Assembly: GCF_014201515.1 (NCBI RefSeq)
Contig: NZ_JACHEQ010000019.1
Span: forward strand, 1 to 47,762
DNA length: 47,762 nucleotides
Source: Anoxybacillus mongoliensis
GTDB lineage: Bacteria > Bacillota > Bacilli > Bacillales > Anoxybacillaceae
Reading direction: 5' to 3'
In this document: piece by piece, positions 7,040 to 17,200 of the stretch
Numbering within the stretch: the stretch's first letter is position 1
Layout: every line of letters begins with the position of its first letter
Notes under the pieces: model-generated
What the model saw: the letters and a program-made list of their open reading frames with translations, nothing else
Database searches by the model: none
What the model was told of the DNA's origin: nothing
Made by a program: the position numbers and the translations under genes

Positions 7040-7153
7040 TTACTTGGCATAGTTTTTCAAGTTGATGCTCGCGTTGAGATCACAATCGACTTCTACCTCA
7101 CAAACTTCACAGTGATACGTCCGTTCCGACAAAGAAAGGTGGTCTTTTTGTTT
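7040..7153 (-). pseudogene. TnpB C-terminal relic (IS200/IS605 or IS607 type)
   Basis: The frame reads KQKDHLSLSERTYHCEVCEV and then EVDCDLNASINLKNYAK before TAA at 7040. The CxxC pair and D-x-DLNASINL are the end of the TnpB zinc ribbon and its last RuvC motif. A TGA at 7154-7156 closes the frame upstream and no more of the gene is present, so only the last 35 codons or so survive. Confidence 0.8.
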
Positions 7154-7171
7154 TCAGGATAGACAGGGAAA

Positions 7172-7211
7172 GCAAAAACTATTCAGCTTACTTGATTTAT
7201 GTACTGAATAG
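7172..7211 (-). terminator. Intrinsic terminator of the 207-aa membrane protein gene
   Basis: CTATTCAG pairs with CTGAATAG around a loop, followed on the minus strand by TTTTTGCTTT. It begins 7 nt past the gene's stop. Confidence 0.65.
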
Positions 7212-7217
7212 TCACCA

Positions 7218-7841
7218 TCACTTTTTCCTATTTTTGGCAAATAAAAATATACCATACAACATCAAAAAACCTATTATCATAAAAACGAATTGCATTACTG
7301 AATAATCTCGCTGTTGAGCATAAGAATTAAATTTCCCCATTTTCTCATTTATCTGCTTATTAATCTCTTCTTGGCTTGGCGGTTCTTCAAAATCTTTTCT
7401 TATGGTCTCTACCGCCCTATTGATATAAGACTGAATCTCATCCTCTGATGGCTTCTCTCCACTGACATCTGCAAAAATAGGTGCCCTTTTTCCTAATATC
7501 GTGTCATTTATATAAATATCGTAGTAAAGACTTTGATCGTTCTCTACGAAGTCTCTTAACTTTTTGTTACTTACGTCTATATTTTCATCTAAATATATTG
7601 TCTTTACAAAATGAGGATCAATAATCGGCTCTTTCCCTTTTTGTTGTTGAATTTGGACATAATATACTTTTAGGGATTTACTTGTCTCTTCAATTTTGTA
7701 ATTTAATAAAATGTGACGAACAATCCAATTTTCTTCGTCATTAGCAAAGACAACTTTGGGTATTAAATTTATTGTTATTATTGAGATAAGTATAGTTAAT
7801 AAAAAGATAAATCGAATTTCTTTAATACGAATCCCCTCCAA
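7218..7841 (-). CDS. Hypothetical surface protein, signal peptide and C-terminal membrane anchor
   Basis: The product has an N-terminal hydrophobic segment (FIFLLTILISIITINLI) ending in a plausible VVFA signal cleavage site, an extracellular domain of about 130 residues, and a C-terminal helix (FVFMIIGFLMLYGIFLF) followed by AKNRKK. That is type I membrane topology. No family was recognised. No ATG lies near the start. A TTG at 7839-7841 has no ribosome site of its own, while GGAGGGG sits 6 nt before an ATT codon (7824-7826), which may be the true, rare start. It is separated from the neighbouring cargo genes and ends in its own terminator. Confidence 0.65.
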   Translation of the reverse strand: MEGIRIKEIRFIFLLTILISIITINLIPKVVFANDEENWIVRHILLNYKIEETSKSLKVYYVQIQQQKGKEPIIDPHFVKTIYLDENIDVSNKKLRDFVENDQSLYYDIYINDTILGKRAPIFADVSGEKPSEDEIQSYINRAVETIRKDFEEPPSQEEINKQINEKMGKFNSYAQQRDYSVMQFVFMIIGFLMLYGIFLFAKNRKK

Positions 7842-7918
7842 ACTATTTCATAGTGCAACTGAAATAAATTTAACTTAAGAAATACAACATTGTAAAGATA
7901 CAGAACAGAACTCATTAA

Positions 7919-9118
7919 TTAAAATATCGCTTTCGGATTTTTTATATTTTTGATCATAAAATCCACAAATTTCTCAACCCACTTCTCAGCGATTTTACCT
8001 GTTGACGCAGCTGCTGCAAATACGGTGGCCATTGAATCATAATACTCTTTCTTAACTTTATAATTTTGTGTTAATTCCATTTTTAATGTTATCTTTAGAT
8101 TTTCGAATCCTTTTTTAGTTTTCAAACCAAGAAAATCTGAGAAATCAATGTCTTGCATCAATGAATGAGTAGAACTTGACATTAAATAATAACCATCAGG
8201 TTGAAGTGAATTCGGTTTCAAAGCATCTAACAGCACAAAGTATTTTGATTCAAATCCTGTATTCCCATATTGTATAGTATCTGCATAATTCCTTTCATAC
8301 AATGCGGTATTATTGAGTTTTGCTTTAAGTAAATTACTTACATCCAACTGTAGTGTATCCCCTGAGGGGGTTGTGAACTTAATAGTTTTTCCATTTTGTG
8401 TAACCCTCATTGACTGATCGAATTTAATTTCCATCTTAAGATCAAGGAACTGTTCAAGTTTAGCATTCAAAGGACCTAATGTGATATAATGTACGGCATC
8501 AGCAACATTCTTTATATCTATTTCCTGGTTGATAATTTGCAACCTAGGATTTTTATAGGTGTTCTTTTGAGATTTTATAAGTTCCACCTTGTTGTTCAAA
8601 GCATTGTAAGTATTTTTCCCAGCAATCCCATCTGCCTGAAGACCTACTGATTTTTGAAAGTCCTTAACATATTTCTCGGTCTCAAAACCATATACACCAT
8701 CAACACTAACACTATAGCCTACATATTTCAACATTAACTGCAAATCTTTTACAGCTTGTCCATAACTTCCTTCTCTAAGTGTCTGACCTGTCCACTGGTC
8801 ATTGGTGTTCGATGAGTTTGATTGTGATGCTGTTGTTTCTGTTCTAACATACTTTTGTAGTGCTTGATACGTTTCCTTTCCTGCAATCCCGTCTGCCGTA
8901 ATTCCCGCTTTCTTCTGAAATTCCTTCACAGCTTTTTCTGTATTGGCTCCGTATACCCCGTCAATTCCCCCAGGATTGAAACCTACTTTATAAAGCCATG
9001 ACTGCAATGTTTTCACATAATCGTTCTTGTCCCCTCTTTTTAACGTTTGTCCGCTCCATAGATTATTTGTGAAGTTAGATGGATAAGTGACTCTACCAAC
9101 ACTATCTACAGCGTACAT
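7919..9118 (-). CDS. Protein with two peptidoglycan-binding domains and an unknown C-terminal domain
   Basis: The 399-aa product starts with two PG_binding_1 repeats (about 20-90 and 108-178), each with GQTLKxGxxxxxVKxLQ, the GVYGxxTExxVKxFQK motif and GIxADGIAGKxTYxAL. The following 220 residues match no family I know; they are predicted beta-rich and then alpha-helical near the C-terminus (ATVFAAAASTGKIAEKWVEK). There is no signal peptide and no recognisable lytic motif. It lies behind the endolysin terminator with its own extended -10 promoter, so it is more likely a lysogen-expressed or accessory wall-targeted protein than part of the lysis cassette. Confidence 0.75.
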   Translation of the reverse strand: MYAVDSVGRVTYPSNFTNNLWSGQTLKRGDKNDYVKTLQSWLYKVGFNPGGIDGVYGANTEKAVKEFQKKAGITADGIAGKETYQALQKYVRTETTASQSNSSNTNDQWTGQTLREGSYGQAVKDLQLMLKYVGYSVSVDGVYGFETEKYVKDFQKSVGLQADGIAGKNTYNALNNKVELIKSQKNTYKNPRLQIINQEIDIKNVADAVHYITLGPLNAKLEQFLDLKMEIKFDQSMRVTQNGKTIKFTTPSGDTLQLDVSNLLKAKLNNTALYERNYADTIQYGNTGFESKYFVLLDALKPNSLQPDGYYLMSSSTHSLMQDIDFSDFLGLKTKKGFENLKITLKMELTQNYKVKKEYYDSMATVFAAAASTGKIAEKWVEKFVDFMIKNIKNPKAIF

Positions 9119-9149
9119 TTTTGAGCCTCCTCGTCATTTTTTGCTTATC

Positions 9150-9158
9150 ATCATATCA
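9150..9158 (-). promoter_or_regulatory. Extended -10 promoter of the peptidoglycan-binding protein gene
   Basis: TGATATGAT on the minus strand fits TGnTATnnT. No good -35 is seen; a T-rich block lies upstream. It sits between the endolysin terminator and GAGGAGG before the ATG, giving the gene separate expression. Confidence 0.45.
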
Positions 9159-9198
9159 AATAACAATCAAAAAAAATGTCGAAACATGTCGCAATAAA

Positions 9199-9226
9199 TA
9201 AAAAATCCCCTGCCACTTGGCAGGGG
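9199..9226 (-). terminator. Terminator of the lysis/late operon
   Basis: CCCCTGCC-AAGT-GGCAGGGG (minus-strand reading) followed by ATTTTTTATTT. It abuts the stop codon of the endolysin gene and probably ends the long late transcript. Confidence 0.88.
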
Positions 9227-9904
9227 TTAAACGATAGTAGCTGGATAGCCTTTCTTTTTCAGTTCTTCTACAAGCTGTTCCGCGTTTTTTCGGTCGGAAA
9301 AAGCCCCGACTTGCACGCGGTAGAGTTTTTCTGGCGTATTTGACGTTGTTGATGGCTGCACCTTCTTTTTTAATCCGAACGCTTTTACTATTCCTTCTAC
9401 ATGACCATATGCGATTTGTTGCAAGAATTTCTCAGATTTCAATTTTGCCGCATCGTTCGCATTGTCAATGAACAGGTTTTCTGTGAGCAATGCCGGCATC
9501 TTCGTTTCGCGCAATACGGCGTAGTTAGCGCGCTTTTTACTGCGATCAGTCATGTTACCGATTGCTTTCATGATTTCACTATGAATGACGTTCTGGTATG
9601 CTACCGTTGCATTGCTGACGTTTCCATTGAATATATATGATTCAAATCCTGTACCGCCTCCAGAATTGATGTGAACCGATAAAAAGAAATTAGCTCCTGC
9701 CCGATTTGCAATTGCTGCACGTTCTGACAACTCAATGAAACGATCATCTGTCCGTGTGTAGATAATTTCTACACCATCGTAGTCCTTAAGTATGTCACCG
9801 ATCTGTTTGACGATGTTCAGAGTCAAATTTTTTTCAAGTAGATCATTCCCTACAGCCCCACTATCCTTTCCACCATGACCTGCGTCAAGCACGATTTTTA
9901 CCAT
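9227..9904 (-). CDS. Endolysin: N-acetylmuramoyl-L-alanine amidase (Amidase_3) with SPOR-like tail
   Basis: The 225-aa enzyme has an Amidase_3 domain (1-175) with zinc residues in LDAGHGGKDSG, Glu and His motifs (ELSERAAIANRAGANFFLSVH) and the late catalytic Glu in LLTENLFIDN. A short SPOR-like segment (LYRVQVGAFSDRKNAEQLVE) ends at residue 225 and is only about half a usual SPOR domain. It would cut the amide link between MurNAc and the stem peptide. It follows the holin and no signal peptide is present, so export depends on holin. Confidence 0.92.
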   Translation of the reverse strand: MVKIVLDAGHGGKDSGAVGNDLLEKNLTLNIVKQIGDILKDYDGVEIIYTRTDDRFIELSERAAIANRAGANFFLSVHINSGGGTGFESYIFNGNVSNATVAYQNVIHSEIMKAIGNMTDRSKKRANYAVLRETKMPALLTENLFIDNANDAAKLKSEKFLQQIAYGHVEGIVKAFGLKKKVQPSTTSNTPEKLYRVQVGAFSDRKNAEQLVEELKKKGYPATIV

Positions 9905-9985
9905 CCCATACCCACACCCTTTTCCATATTCAGTCTCCTGTTAACAATATATACATTATACAGAACAAGTGAGACGACCTTTTCA

Positions 9986-10399
9986 CTACTTATCGACATT
10001 TTTCTCACCTTTCCCTTTCAGCACCTCAACCGCCTGCGTTAACCGTTCTGGCACTGGCACTCCCATTCTTCCCGCATTCTCAAAAATACTCAACAATTCA
10101 TTTGCCATATAAAAAACGATAGTCGCATCTCGAAACATGTTTTTCGTTCCAAGCGCGCTATCGACCAAATGGGCGAGTGCCACCATGACAAAAATCATAA
10201 CTTTTTTAATAATGCCTTTGAATCCAATCTTGCTGGATAGAGTTTTCTCTGTGTATCCAGCTGCTAATCCACTCACATAATCAATGACAACCATCCAAAA
10301 TAGGGCAAGTAACAACCCGGTTGATTCCCCAAATAAATACCCGACCACAGCCCCAACCGCAGCCGCGCCGGTTTTGTAAATGATATCGAATCGTTCCAT
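9986..10399 (-). CDS. Holin (phage_holin_4 / toxin-secretion type)
   Basis: A 137-aa protein with hydrophobic segments AAVGAVVGYLFG, GLLLALFWMVVIDYVSGLAAG and VMIFVMVALAHLV. The motif D-Y-x-S-G-L and the charged C-terminus (EVLKGKGEKNVDK) are typical of the Bacillus holin family that forms pores for endolysin release. Of two close ATGs I chose the one at 10397-10399, 6 nt behind AGGAGG. It is located right before the amidase gene. Confidence 0.88.
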   Translation of the reverse strand: MERFDIIYKTGAAAVGAVVGYLFGESTGLLLALFWMVVIDYVSGLAAGYTEKTLSSKIGFKGIIKKVMIFVMVALAHLVDSALGTKNMFRDATIVFYMANELLSIFENAGRMGVPVPERLTQAVEVLKGKGEKNVDK

Positions 10400-10409
10400 G
10401 TGCATCCTC

Positions 10410-11831
10410 CTATACAAACATAAAATCATACGTCACTTTCATCGTGTTCGTACTCGTCTTTGTCACAGGTGTCGGAAGAAGGTTTCGAGCGCCTAATGAG
10501 CCAAGTTCAGCCATGTAAAATGAAAATTCATCACGTAAAAAATACTCCCCATCTTTCACAGCTATTCCAGGATATCTGTCTGGGGAGCTAGGCTGTAGGA
10601 TATTATAAGACACTCTGTTCATTTGTAAATCATAAATAAACATACCATTGGACATACCATTGCTTGTGCGAACCGCAATTTCGTTTTTCGGCTGATTGTA
10701 TGCCATTCCGTATGCAACGACGCTTGTATCAAAAATATTTTTTGCCTCGATGATATTGAAATTACTGTCGTATTTTGCCCAACGCAAAGGGTTCTGTCCA
10801 TTAACCTGCGTGGAGGAAGCGCCTAATACATAGAAATGTGCCCCTACTCTCTCTATACCGTATAATTTTCCAAAACCTGAAAGTGTAATCGTACTCCTTG
10901 TTCCGTCCGATTTTTTTACTCGATATATCGTATTGTTTGCACCACTATTTCCCATGACATAATAAATAAAATCAGCGTCAGATGTCATATCGTAAGCGAC
11001 TTCATTCGAATACGAGAAATGTGAGTCCCACACACGACCGAGAGTAAAAGTTGCTGTTTTTCCATTCGTCCCTGGTGTGACTAGTATCTCAGCAATTTTC
11101 CTTGCCCCACTTCCAAACGATTCATACGTCCAAAAACTTGTTCCGTCATAACAGAGACCACCTCTATAATCGTTGTTGTTCTGTATTCCGTTATTCCCTT
11201 TCAATGCTACGTACCATTCATAGTTTTTTTGGTAAAATCGTTGTGCTGATATCCCCGACGTTCCTACATCTGAATACCACACTACCGACGAGAATGTCCC
11301 ATTCGCCGCTTGCGATGAAAAATCAAAAACAAAATGTGCAATCCCCCGATCCGTGTAGCTTTCCGCTGCATTAATCGTCCCGCGTTTTGTATCCGTACCA
11401 ACATACTCATTTTTGAAGGCATAGCCGACGATATCCCCCATCACCACACGCTCATTTTGCGGATTTTCTGGTCTTGAATCTGTCGTGAGGGCGATGGTAT
11501 CAAATGGTAAAAATCTGCTCGTGATTGGTCGCATATTTGATTCGGAATACGTTTTGCTGCTAGTCGACCATGCTCCAATTTTTGAGTATTCAACCATCAA
11601 AATATACTCAAGATAATCTTTCATATTAATCGAAATGAAGTTTTCCGCCGTGATTTCTTCGACTTTTTTCCCGAATCGTTTCTCATCGAAAAGTTCTACT
11701 TTTGTAAAACCGCGAATCGGAATGGAACTGACTTTATGTTTCAACATCTCAATAACTTCACCAGTCACGAAATTTTCTTTTCTCGCGAGCGAGTGATATG
11801 CTCGTTCGATATCAAATTCCAACGCTTCCAC
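10410..11831 (-). CDS. Probable tail fibre / receptor-binding minor structural protein
   Basis: A 473-aa protein between the tail endopeptidase-like gene and the holin, where siphoviruses keep fibre or baseplate proteins. The N-terminal 90 residues are mostly helical with VTGEVIEMLKHK, while the rest is beta-rich with aromatic and Ser/Asn-rich repeats such as SDADFIYYVMGNSGANNTIY and GMAYNQPKNEIAVRTSNGMS, suggestive of a beta-propeller-like head. I do not recognise a named family. Host recognition is inferred from position only. Confidence 0.7.
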   Translation of the reverse strand: MEALEFDIERAYHSLARKENFVTGEVIEMLKHKVSSIPIRGFTKVELFDEKRFGKKVEEITAENFISINMKDYLEYILMVEYSKIGAWSTSSKTYSESNMRPITSRFLPFDTIALTTDSRPENPQNERVVMGDIVGYAFKNEYVGTDTKRGTINAAESYTDRGIAHFVFDFSSQAANGTFSSVVWYSDVGTSGISAQRFYQKNYEWYVALKGNNGIQNNNDYRGGLCYDGTSFWTYESFGSGARKIAEILVTPGTNGKTATFTLGRVWDSHFSYSNEVAYDMTSDADFIYYVMGNSGANNTIYRVKKSDGTRSTITLSGFGKLYGIERVGAHFYVLGASSTQVNGQNPLRWAKYDSNFNIIEAKNIFDTSVVAYGMAYNQPKNEIAVRTSNGMSNGMFIYDLQMNRVSYNILQPSSPDRYPGIAVKDGEYFLRDEFSFYMAELGSLGARNLLPTPVTKTSTNTMKVTYDFMFV

Positions 11832-11832
11832 C

Positions 11833-13527
11833 TCATTTCAATGTAATCTGCACGGTGTCTGACAAAGCTGGAAAAGTTCGGATTTGTTCATGCGTCCGCC
11901 ATTGTGTAATAGACTCCGTGATATTCGCAGATACAGGAGTAACCACTTGTGTGCTAACGATTTGACCGTTAACAACCGATTGGAAACGGCTGATATGTGG
12001 TTGAATGGCTTTTTTCCATTCGATTTCTTCTGTCGCATTGGCACGTGGCAAGCGATCGGAAATACCACCAAGCAAGTTCGCTGCATACACAAACACTTGT
12101 AGCCCACGTGGGTCAATAGTCAGTGTTCCGGTGCTCGTTTTCATCTGAACATCCAAAAATGCCGAGCCGGGAGGCATTTGTAATATTAGAAACGGAACGC
12201 CGATTGTCACAAATCCAGCTTGGCATGTTTGCTTGATTGTATTAAATGTCGGTTTCCCGCCGTACATAAATGATATTTCAACGGTCATCGTCGTCGATGC
12301 TTGTCCGATTAACGATAGACCAACTTGTGCGTTTGCGGAACTAAAGTTCGTAATAACAAGTGAAAGAGCTGTTTGCACAGATGTACCGATAGAAAGAGTC
12401 TGTTCATTCGTTCCGACAATGAAAGAAGGCTGGGACAGAGACACATCGGATGAAGTGAGCTGATCTTGTTCTTGCATATGAATGCCTGGGATCATATACG
12501 ACAATTCCACTTCATTTCGATATGGCTCATCTGGAAAACGCCTCATACGAACAATCCGCGTCTGAACGTTAATTCCAAGCTCATCATCAAAAACATTCAC
12601 GTAGTCCCCAACAGAAAACTCATATTGTGAATTTCCTGTCAATGCAGATAAGTCGATGACTTTGCACTGATACGAAATAACAGGCTGCGACAATACTTTC
12701 AGTTTTTCTTGTGCCGCACGCATGAGGTCTCCAGCAAGCAAGAACCGCTCATCTTCCCACACATACTCTTTGCGATATTTTTGTTTTGCCTCAATCAGTG
12801 TGATTCCTAAGCTCGTATACCAAGAGTAGTCCTCGACATACGGTTTATTGTCATTCACACTCTCGATGGACAGCCCGTTCTTTCCATATGGGTACAAGAC
12901 TGTTGCTTCCGGCGCGCGTATTGTCCGTTTAATCTCTTTCAAATTTTTGCGATACCGAAAGCCATAGCCGCGATTCGTTCCAACCTGTTTGACCAACTTA
13001 ATTTCTTTTTTTACTGTATCAAATTGAATTTCGTGGCCTGTAATTTTCGCCCATTGCCGAATCGTCCAAAGCGCTGACTTTCGCTTTTCGCTCATCGAGT
13101 GTTGCGTTTCTTGTGACGACAACGCCTCTACACGCCCAACTACCCAACCCGTGCGAGCAACGATCTGTTCAAGCCCAGCTTTCGGCGTCTTGCGGTCAAT
13201 GGTAATCTCAATTAGAAACGTATCGAGCAATTTCACGAAATACGATGGACAGACAACATCAAAAATCGGCTTGCCATTTGCATCGCGTCCATCGTTCATT
13301 TCAGAAATAAAAAAGCGCTTGCCCATGTAGATGATTTCCATGTCGTTCATCATCACTCGTGCAAGACGATCATCACGAGGAAGTGAGAACGTGAGTACTT
13401 CTGCATCATTCAATGTTTCTTCGTGTTCGATGTTATACGCATTTTTCAGTACACCAAGTGGCTTGCCAGCAAGGTCATATAGCACCATCTGGTGTTCGAT
13501 TTTTCTTGAAAAACTCAACGCTCTCAC
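11833..13527 (-). CDS. Tail-associated protein (Tal / prophage endopeptidase tail family)
   Basis: The 564-aa product resembles the siphovirus Tal/gp18 family (Prophage_tail, PF06605). It has an early baseplate-hub fold with LYDLAGKPLGVLKNAYNIEH, then a repeated-strand region with EVVCPSYF-like elements (VVCPSYFVKLLDTFLIEI) and the gp27-like KKEIKLVKQVG. The C-terminal 200 residues form a separate beta-rich domain. Tal caps the tail tip and often helps open the cell wall. It follows Dit directly, the standard order. Confidence 0.82.
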   Translation of the reverse strand: MRALSFSRKIEHQMVLYDLAGKPLGVLKNAYNIEHEETLNDAEVLTFSLPRDDRLARVMMNDMEIIYMGKRFFISEMNDGRDANGKPIFDVVCPSYFVKLLDTFLIEITIDRKTPKAGLEQIVARTGWVVGRVEALSSQETQHSMSEKRKSALWTIRQWAKITGHEIQFDTVKKEIKLVKQVGTNRGYGFRYRKNLKEIKRTIRAPEATVLYPYGKNGLSIESVNDNKPYVEDYSWYTSLGITLIEAKQKYRKEYVWEDERFLLAGDLMRAAQEKLKVLSQPVISYQCKVIDLSALTGNSQYEFSVGDYVNVFDDELGINVQTRIVRMRRFPDEPYRNEVELSYMIPGIHMQEQDQLTSSDVSLSQPSFIVGTNEQTLSIGTSVQTALSLVITNFSSANAQVGLSLIGQASTTMTVEISFMYGGKPTFNTIKQTCQAGFVTIGVPFLILQMPPGSAFLDVQMKTSTGTLTIDPRGLQVFVYAANLLGGISDRLPRANATEEIEWKKAIQPHISRFQSVVNGQIVSTQVVTPVSANITESITQWRTHEQIRTFPALSDTVQITLK

Positions 13528-13530
13528 CTC

Positions 13531-14262
13531 CTACAAGAATCGTTCGCGCCATTCTACCGACACGCTTAGCGTATTCTGTGCCTCGACGGTCATTATATTT
13601 GTGCCCGGTTGCAAAGACAAAAACGTGCCCGTCGTTTTGTCTAAAATATTCGTATCGTTCAATAAAACGGTCATTTCGTCACAATCAATCGTTAGTACAT
13701 CGCTTGCTTGGAGGGCATTTGAAATAGTTAGTTTGTCGCCCCCGAGCGTCAAAGACAAGGAACTTGTATTAGCATTCGATATTTTTATTATCGGAAACAC
13801 GTCATATGTTCCGTTATTGGCGAGAGTGATTTGTTTGTCACTTGAAGTGATTTGCTTAGACACGCTCATCTTATTGACGCTATATGCGAATGGCTCCGCT
13901 TGAAACGCCACCTTCACAAGCGATATCCCTTGCAAATGCTCAACGTCCACTTGTCCTGCCACCTTCGCCATATAATACACATCCGGCGACGTGTCAAAAA
14001 TAAGTTGCTTTCGTTCTCGCGTATAGAGCCATTGTGCCACTTCACGTAGTTTAGCGATTCGTTCAGAGCGCACACAACGAACACCGAGCGTGCATTCGAT
14101 TCGCTTATCTTCCAACCATCCCGGAAAGAGTATATTCCCATCGCGTCCGGGCACAGACTCGTAGGTATCTTTCATATTTGACACAAGTGGCATTTTTAAA
14201 TCTGTGACAAGAATGTCCATTTCCCTTGTATGTTTTCCGTTGAAAGAAAACCCCTTGGACAT
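13531..14262 (-). CDS. Distal tail protein (Dit, Sipho_tail family)
   Basis: A 243-aa protein with the Dit N-terminal pattern SFNGKHTREMDILVTDLKMP and VPGRDGNILFPGWLEDKRIE, followed by beta-rich sequence. Dit forms the hexameric ring joining the tail tube to the tail tip. Its start overlaps the stop of the tape-measure gene, and Tal follows at 3 nt. Confidence 0.85.
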   Translation of the reverse strand: MSKGFSFNGKHTREMDILVTDLKMPLVSNMKDTYESVPGRDGNILFPGWLEDKRIECTLGVRCVRSERIAKLREVAQWLYTRERKQLIFDTSPDVYYMAKVAGQVDVEHLQGISLVKVAFQAEPFAYSVNKMSVSKQITSSDKQITLANNGTYDVFPIIKISNANTSSLSLTLGGDKLTISNALQASDVLTIDCDEMTVLLNDTNILDKTTGTFLSLQPGTNIMTVEAQNTLSVSVEWRERFL

Positions 14263-17200
14263 TATCTCATCCCCCTTGCTTTCCGGGATGATTGCGAGAG
14301 CGAGTATAACTCGCGCGAAATACTATATATATCCTCGTCGTTTCTAACAACCATGTTTTCGATGATGATTGTCGGTCCTCCGCTCGAAGCGCCTGACATA
14401 ACGTTACCGACCACATTCGTTTCAACAACATGCTGAATCGCTGCTGGCTTTATGTTCGGTAGCGCGATGTTTCCGATTTGTTGACCGGCTTTTGCTACCC
14501 GTTTTGCCATATCAACAACACTGTTTTCGGCTAGTTTTGCATCGTCAGTAATACCAATTGCTAAACCTTGTGACAAATATCCTCCGTACTCTGCGAACAA
14601 ACGGCTCGGACTGCGAATGCCGAAAAAGTTTTTGATTTTGTCTGTTAGTCCAGAGAGCATAGATCTAACCTTGTCCCATAGCCAATCCGCCATGTTGCTC
14701 ATACCATTCCAGATGCCGCGAAGCAAGTCTTTCCCAATTTCTACAAAACTACTTGCCCAGCCTCTTGCCGTATTTTTGATTCCTTCCCATATGCTGATTA
14801 ACGTGTCTCTTATACCGCCAAAGATGTTGAAAATAGCACTTCTTAAACTGTTGAATGTGTTTTGTACAGCAGAAGATAAACTGCTAACGATACTACTAAC
14901 GCTCGTTTTGACACCATTCCACACATTCGATAAAAATGACGCGATTGCATTAAAAATAGTCGTTGCTGTTGTCTGCAATCCATCCCAAACGGCGATAACA
15001 GTTGTCTTAATGGCGTTCCAAACAGTCGTAAAAATCGTCTTGTATATGTTTAGTACAGTCGTAAAATACGCTTTTATCCCCTCAAAAATGGCTGTGGCCG
15101 CCGTTTTTAGTCCTTCCCAAACCGTTGTGATTACCGTTTTAATACCTTCCCATACGGTTGTAAAAATCGTTTTGTAAATGTTAAAAACCGTTGTAAAATA
15201 CGTTTTCAGTCCATCCCAAACAGCCACACCTACTGCTTCTATTCCTTCCCATGTTGCCAACAAAAACTCTTTAATTTCATCCCAATTCTTATATAGCACG
15301 ACACCGATAGCTACTAATCCAGCAATTGCTCCGATTGCAAGTCCTACTGGACCAGTAATAACAGCTATCGCACTTGAAAAGACTCCTGCCATTCCACCAG
15401 CGCTAGCCAGTACGCTTGCCAACGCCCCAAACCCTTGCACGGCGGTTCCTACAATCGACAATACCACACCGATTGTTGCGACAACTCCGAGTAACACAGC
15501 TGAAATAGCCGCTCCGATTGCTATGAATTGCTTCATTCCTTCTGGAAGGTTATTAAAAGCATTAAATAAGCCTTGTAATGCCTCTGCAACTACCCGAATA
15601 GCTGGCGCTAATGCGTCCCCGATAGAAATTTGTGCCGTTTCGATAGCGCCACCTAATTCCTCAAGCGCACCTTTTAAATTGTTTTTCATTTTTTCCGCCG
15701 CTTCTTTCGATGCCCCACTTGAGTTTTGAAGGGATTTCGTTAAGGAGTCTAATTTTTGGGGTCCAGCTTCAATGACCGTGAGCATGCCGCTTGCGGCTTC
15801 CGTTCCGAAAATAGTAGAAAGCGCCGCAAGTTTTTGTGCATTACTCATATTTTTTGTTTTCTCAGAAAGCTGTCCAATAATATCGCCGAAAGGTAACATT
15901 CTTCCTTGTGAATCCGTCACTTGGATGCCTAATGCAGCTAAAGCTTCTCGTGCCTCCTTTGGCGGATCCGATAATCGAATTAAAGCACCACGCAATGTTG
16001 TACCAGCCTGCTCGCCACGGATACCGTTATTGGCCATAATTTCTGTTGCCGCCGCAAGTTCCTCAAGGGAAATTCCTAATGTTTTTGCGATTGGGGCAGC
16101 ATACTTGAACGTATACTGCATATCTTGCACACCAGCTGCTGAATCATTTGCCGCTTGCGCTAGAACATCCGCTACTCTCGATGCCTCTCCTGCTTCGAGA
16201 CCAAATGCATTGAGTGCTGATGATACTGTGTCAGCAACAAGCGCCATGTCCTCGCCGGATGCTTCTGCTGCTGCTATGATACCAGGCATAGAAGCGAGAA
16301 TTTGATTCGTGTTGTACCCCATCGCGCCCATGATTTCCATACCTTGTGCAACCTCAGTCGCTGATTTCGATGTCGATGAACCAAGATCAAGAGCAGCCTG
16401 TTTGAGTTTCTCTAATTCATTCGGCGTCGCCCCTGCAATCGCTCCAACTCGAGAAAGCTGTGACTCGAAATCCATCGATTTTTTGACAGAAACACCTAAT
16501 GCACCACTAATTGCTGCGCTTGCTACACCGAATGAGGCAGCAATTTGCGCTCCCGATGATTGAAGATTATTTCCGACATCTTGCAAGCGTTGACCTGTTT
16601 CGTTCAGTTTTGTTTGTAGTTGTCCCCAAGCTGTTGCTTGTTGTTGAATCGTTTGGTTTAGTTGTCGTAGTTGCGCTTCGGTTTCTTTCATTTCCGCTGC
16701 CGCTTTGTTGTAGGCAATTAAGAGGCCATTTGTTTCCTTCGCATCTGCTCCTTTTGCCTTTACGCTTTCATCATATAGTCGCTTTAATTCTGATACTTTC
16801 GTTTTCTGTAATTCGAGCGTTTGCGCCAAACTATTTGCTTTCGTACGCAATTGTTCAGACGTTGAACCAAAATTTTCGATACCTGCTGTTGCAGCACGAA
16901 ATTCGGAATCAATCACTTTCAACTGCTGATCAATTTTTTGCAAACTTTGCGTTACCGCTTGCTCCAGCTTGGTAAAGCCGTCCGTTTGCTTTTCAATCTC
17001 TTTATTTGTCTGCTGCAACTGCGCCTCGGTCTTTTTCATTTCTGCGACAGCTTTGTTATAGGCAATAAGAAGCTTCTCAGTTTCAGCTGCGTCTTTTCCT
17101 TTCGTCTGCGCGCTTTCTTCATATCGACGCTTCAACTCAGCGACTTTCGCCTCGTGTAACTGTAGCTTTTGTGTGAGTGAATCCGCTTTGATTTGCAATC

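Noticed and set aside
14617-17159. Long plus-strand frames opposite the tape-measure gene
   Set aside because: They mirror the low-stop antisense of a biased repeat-rich gene; none has ribosome sites or known domains.
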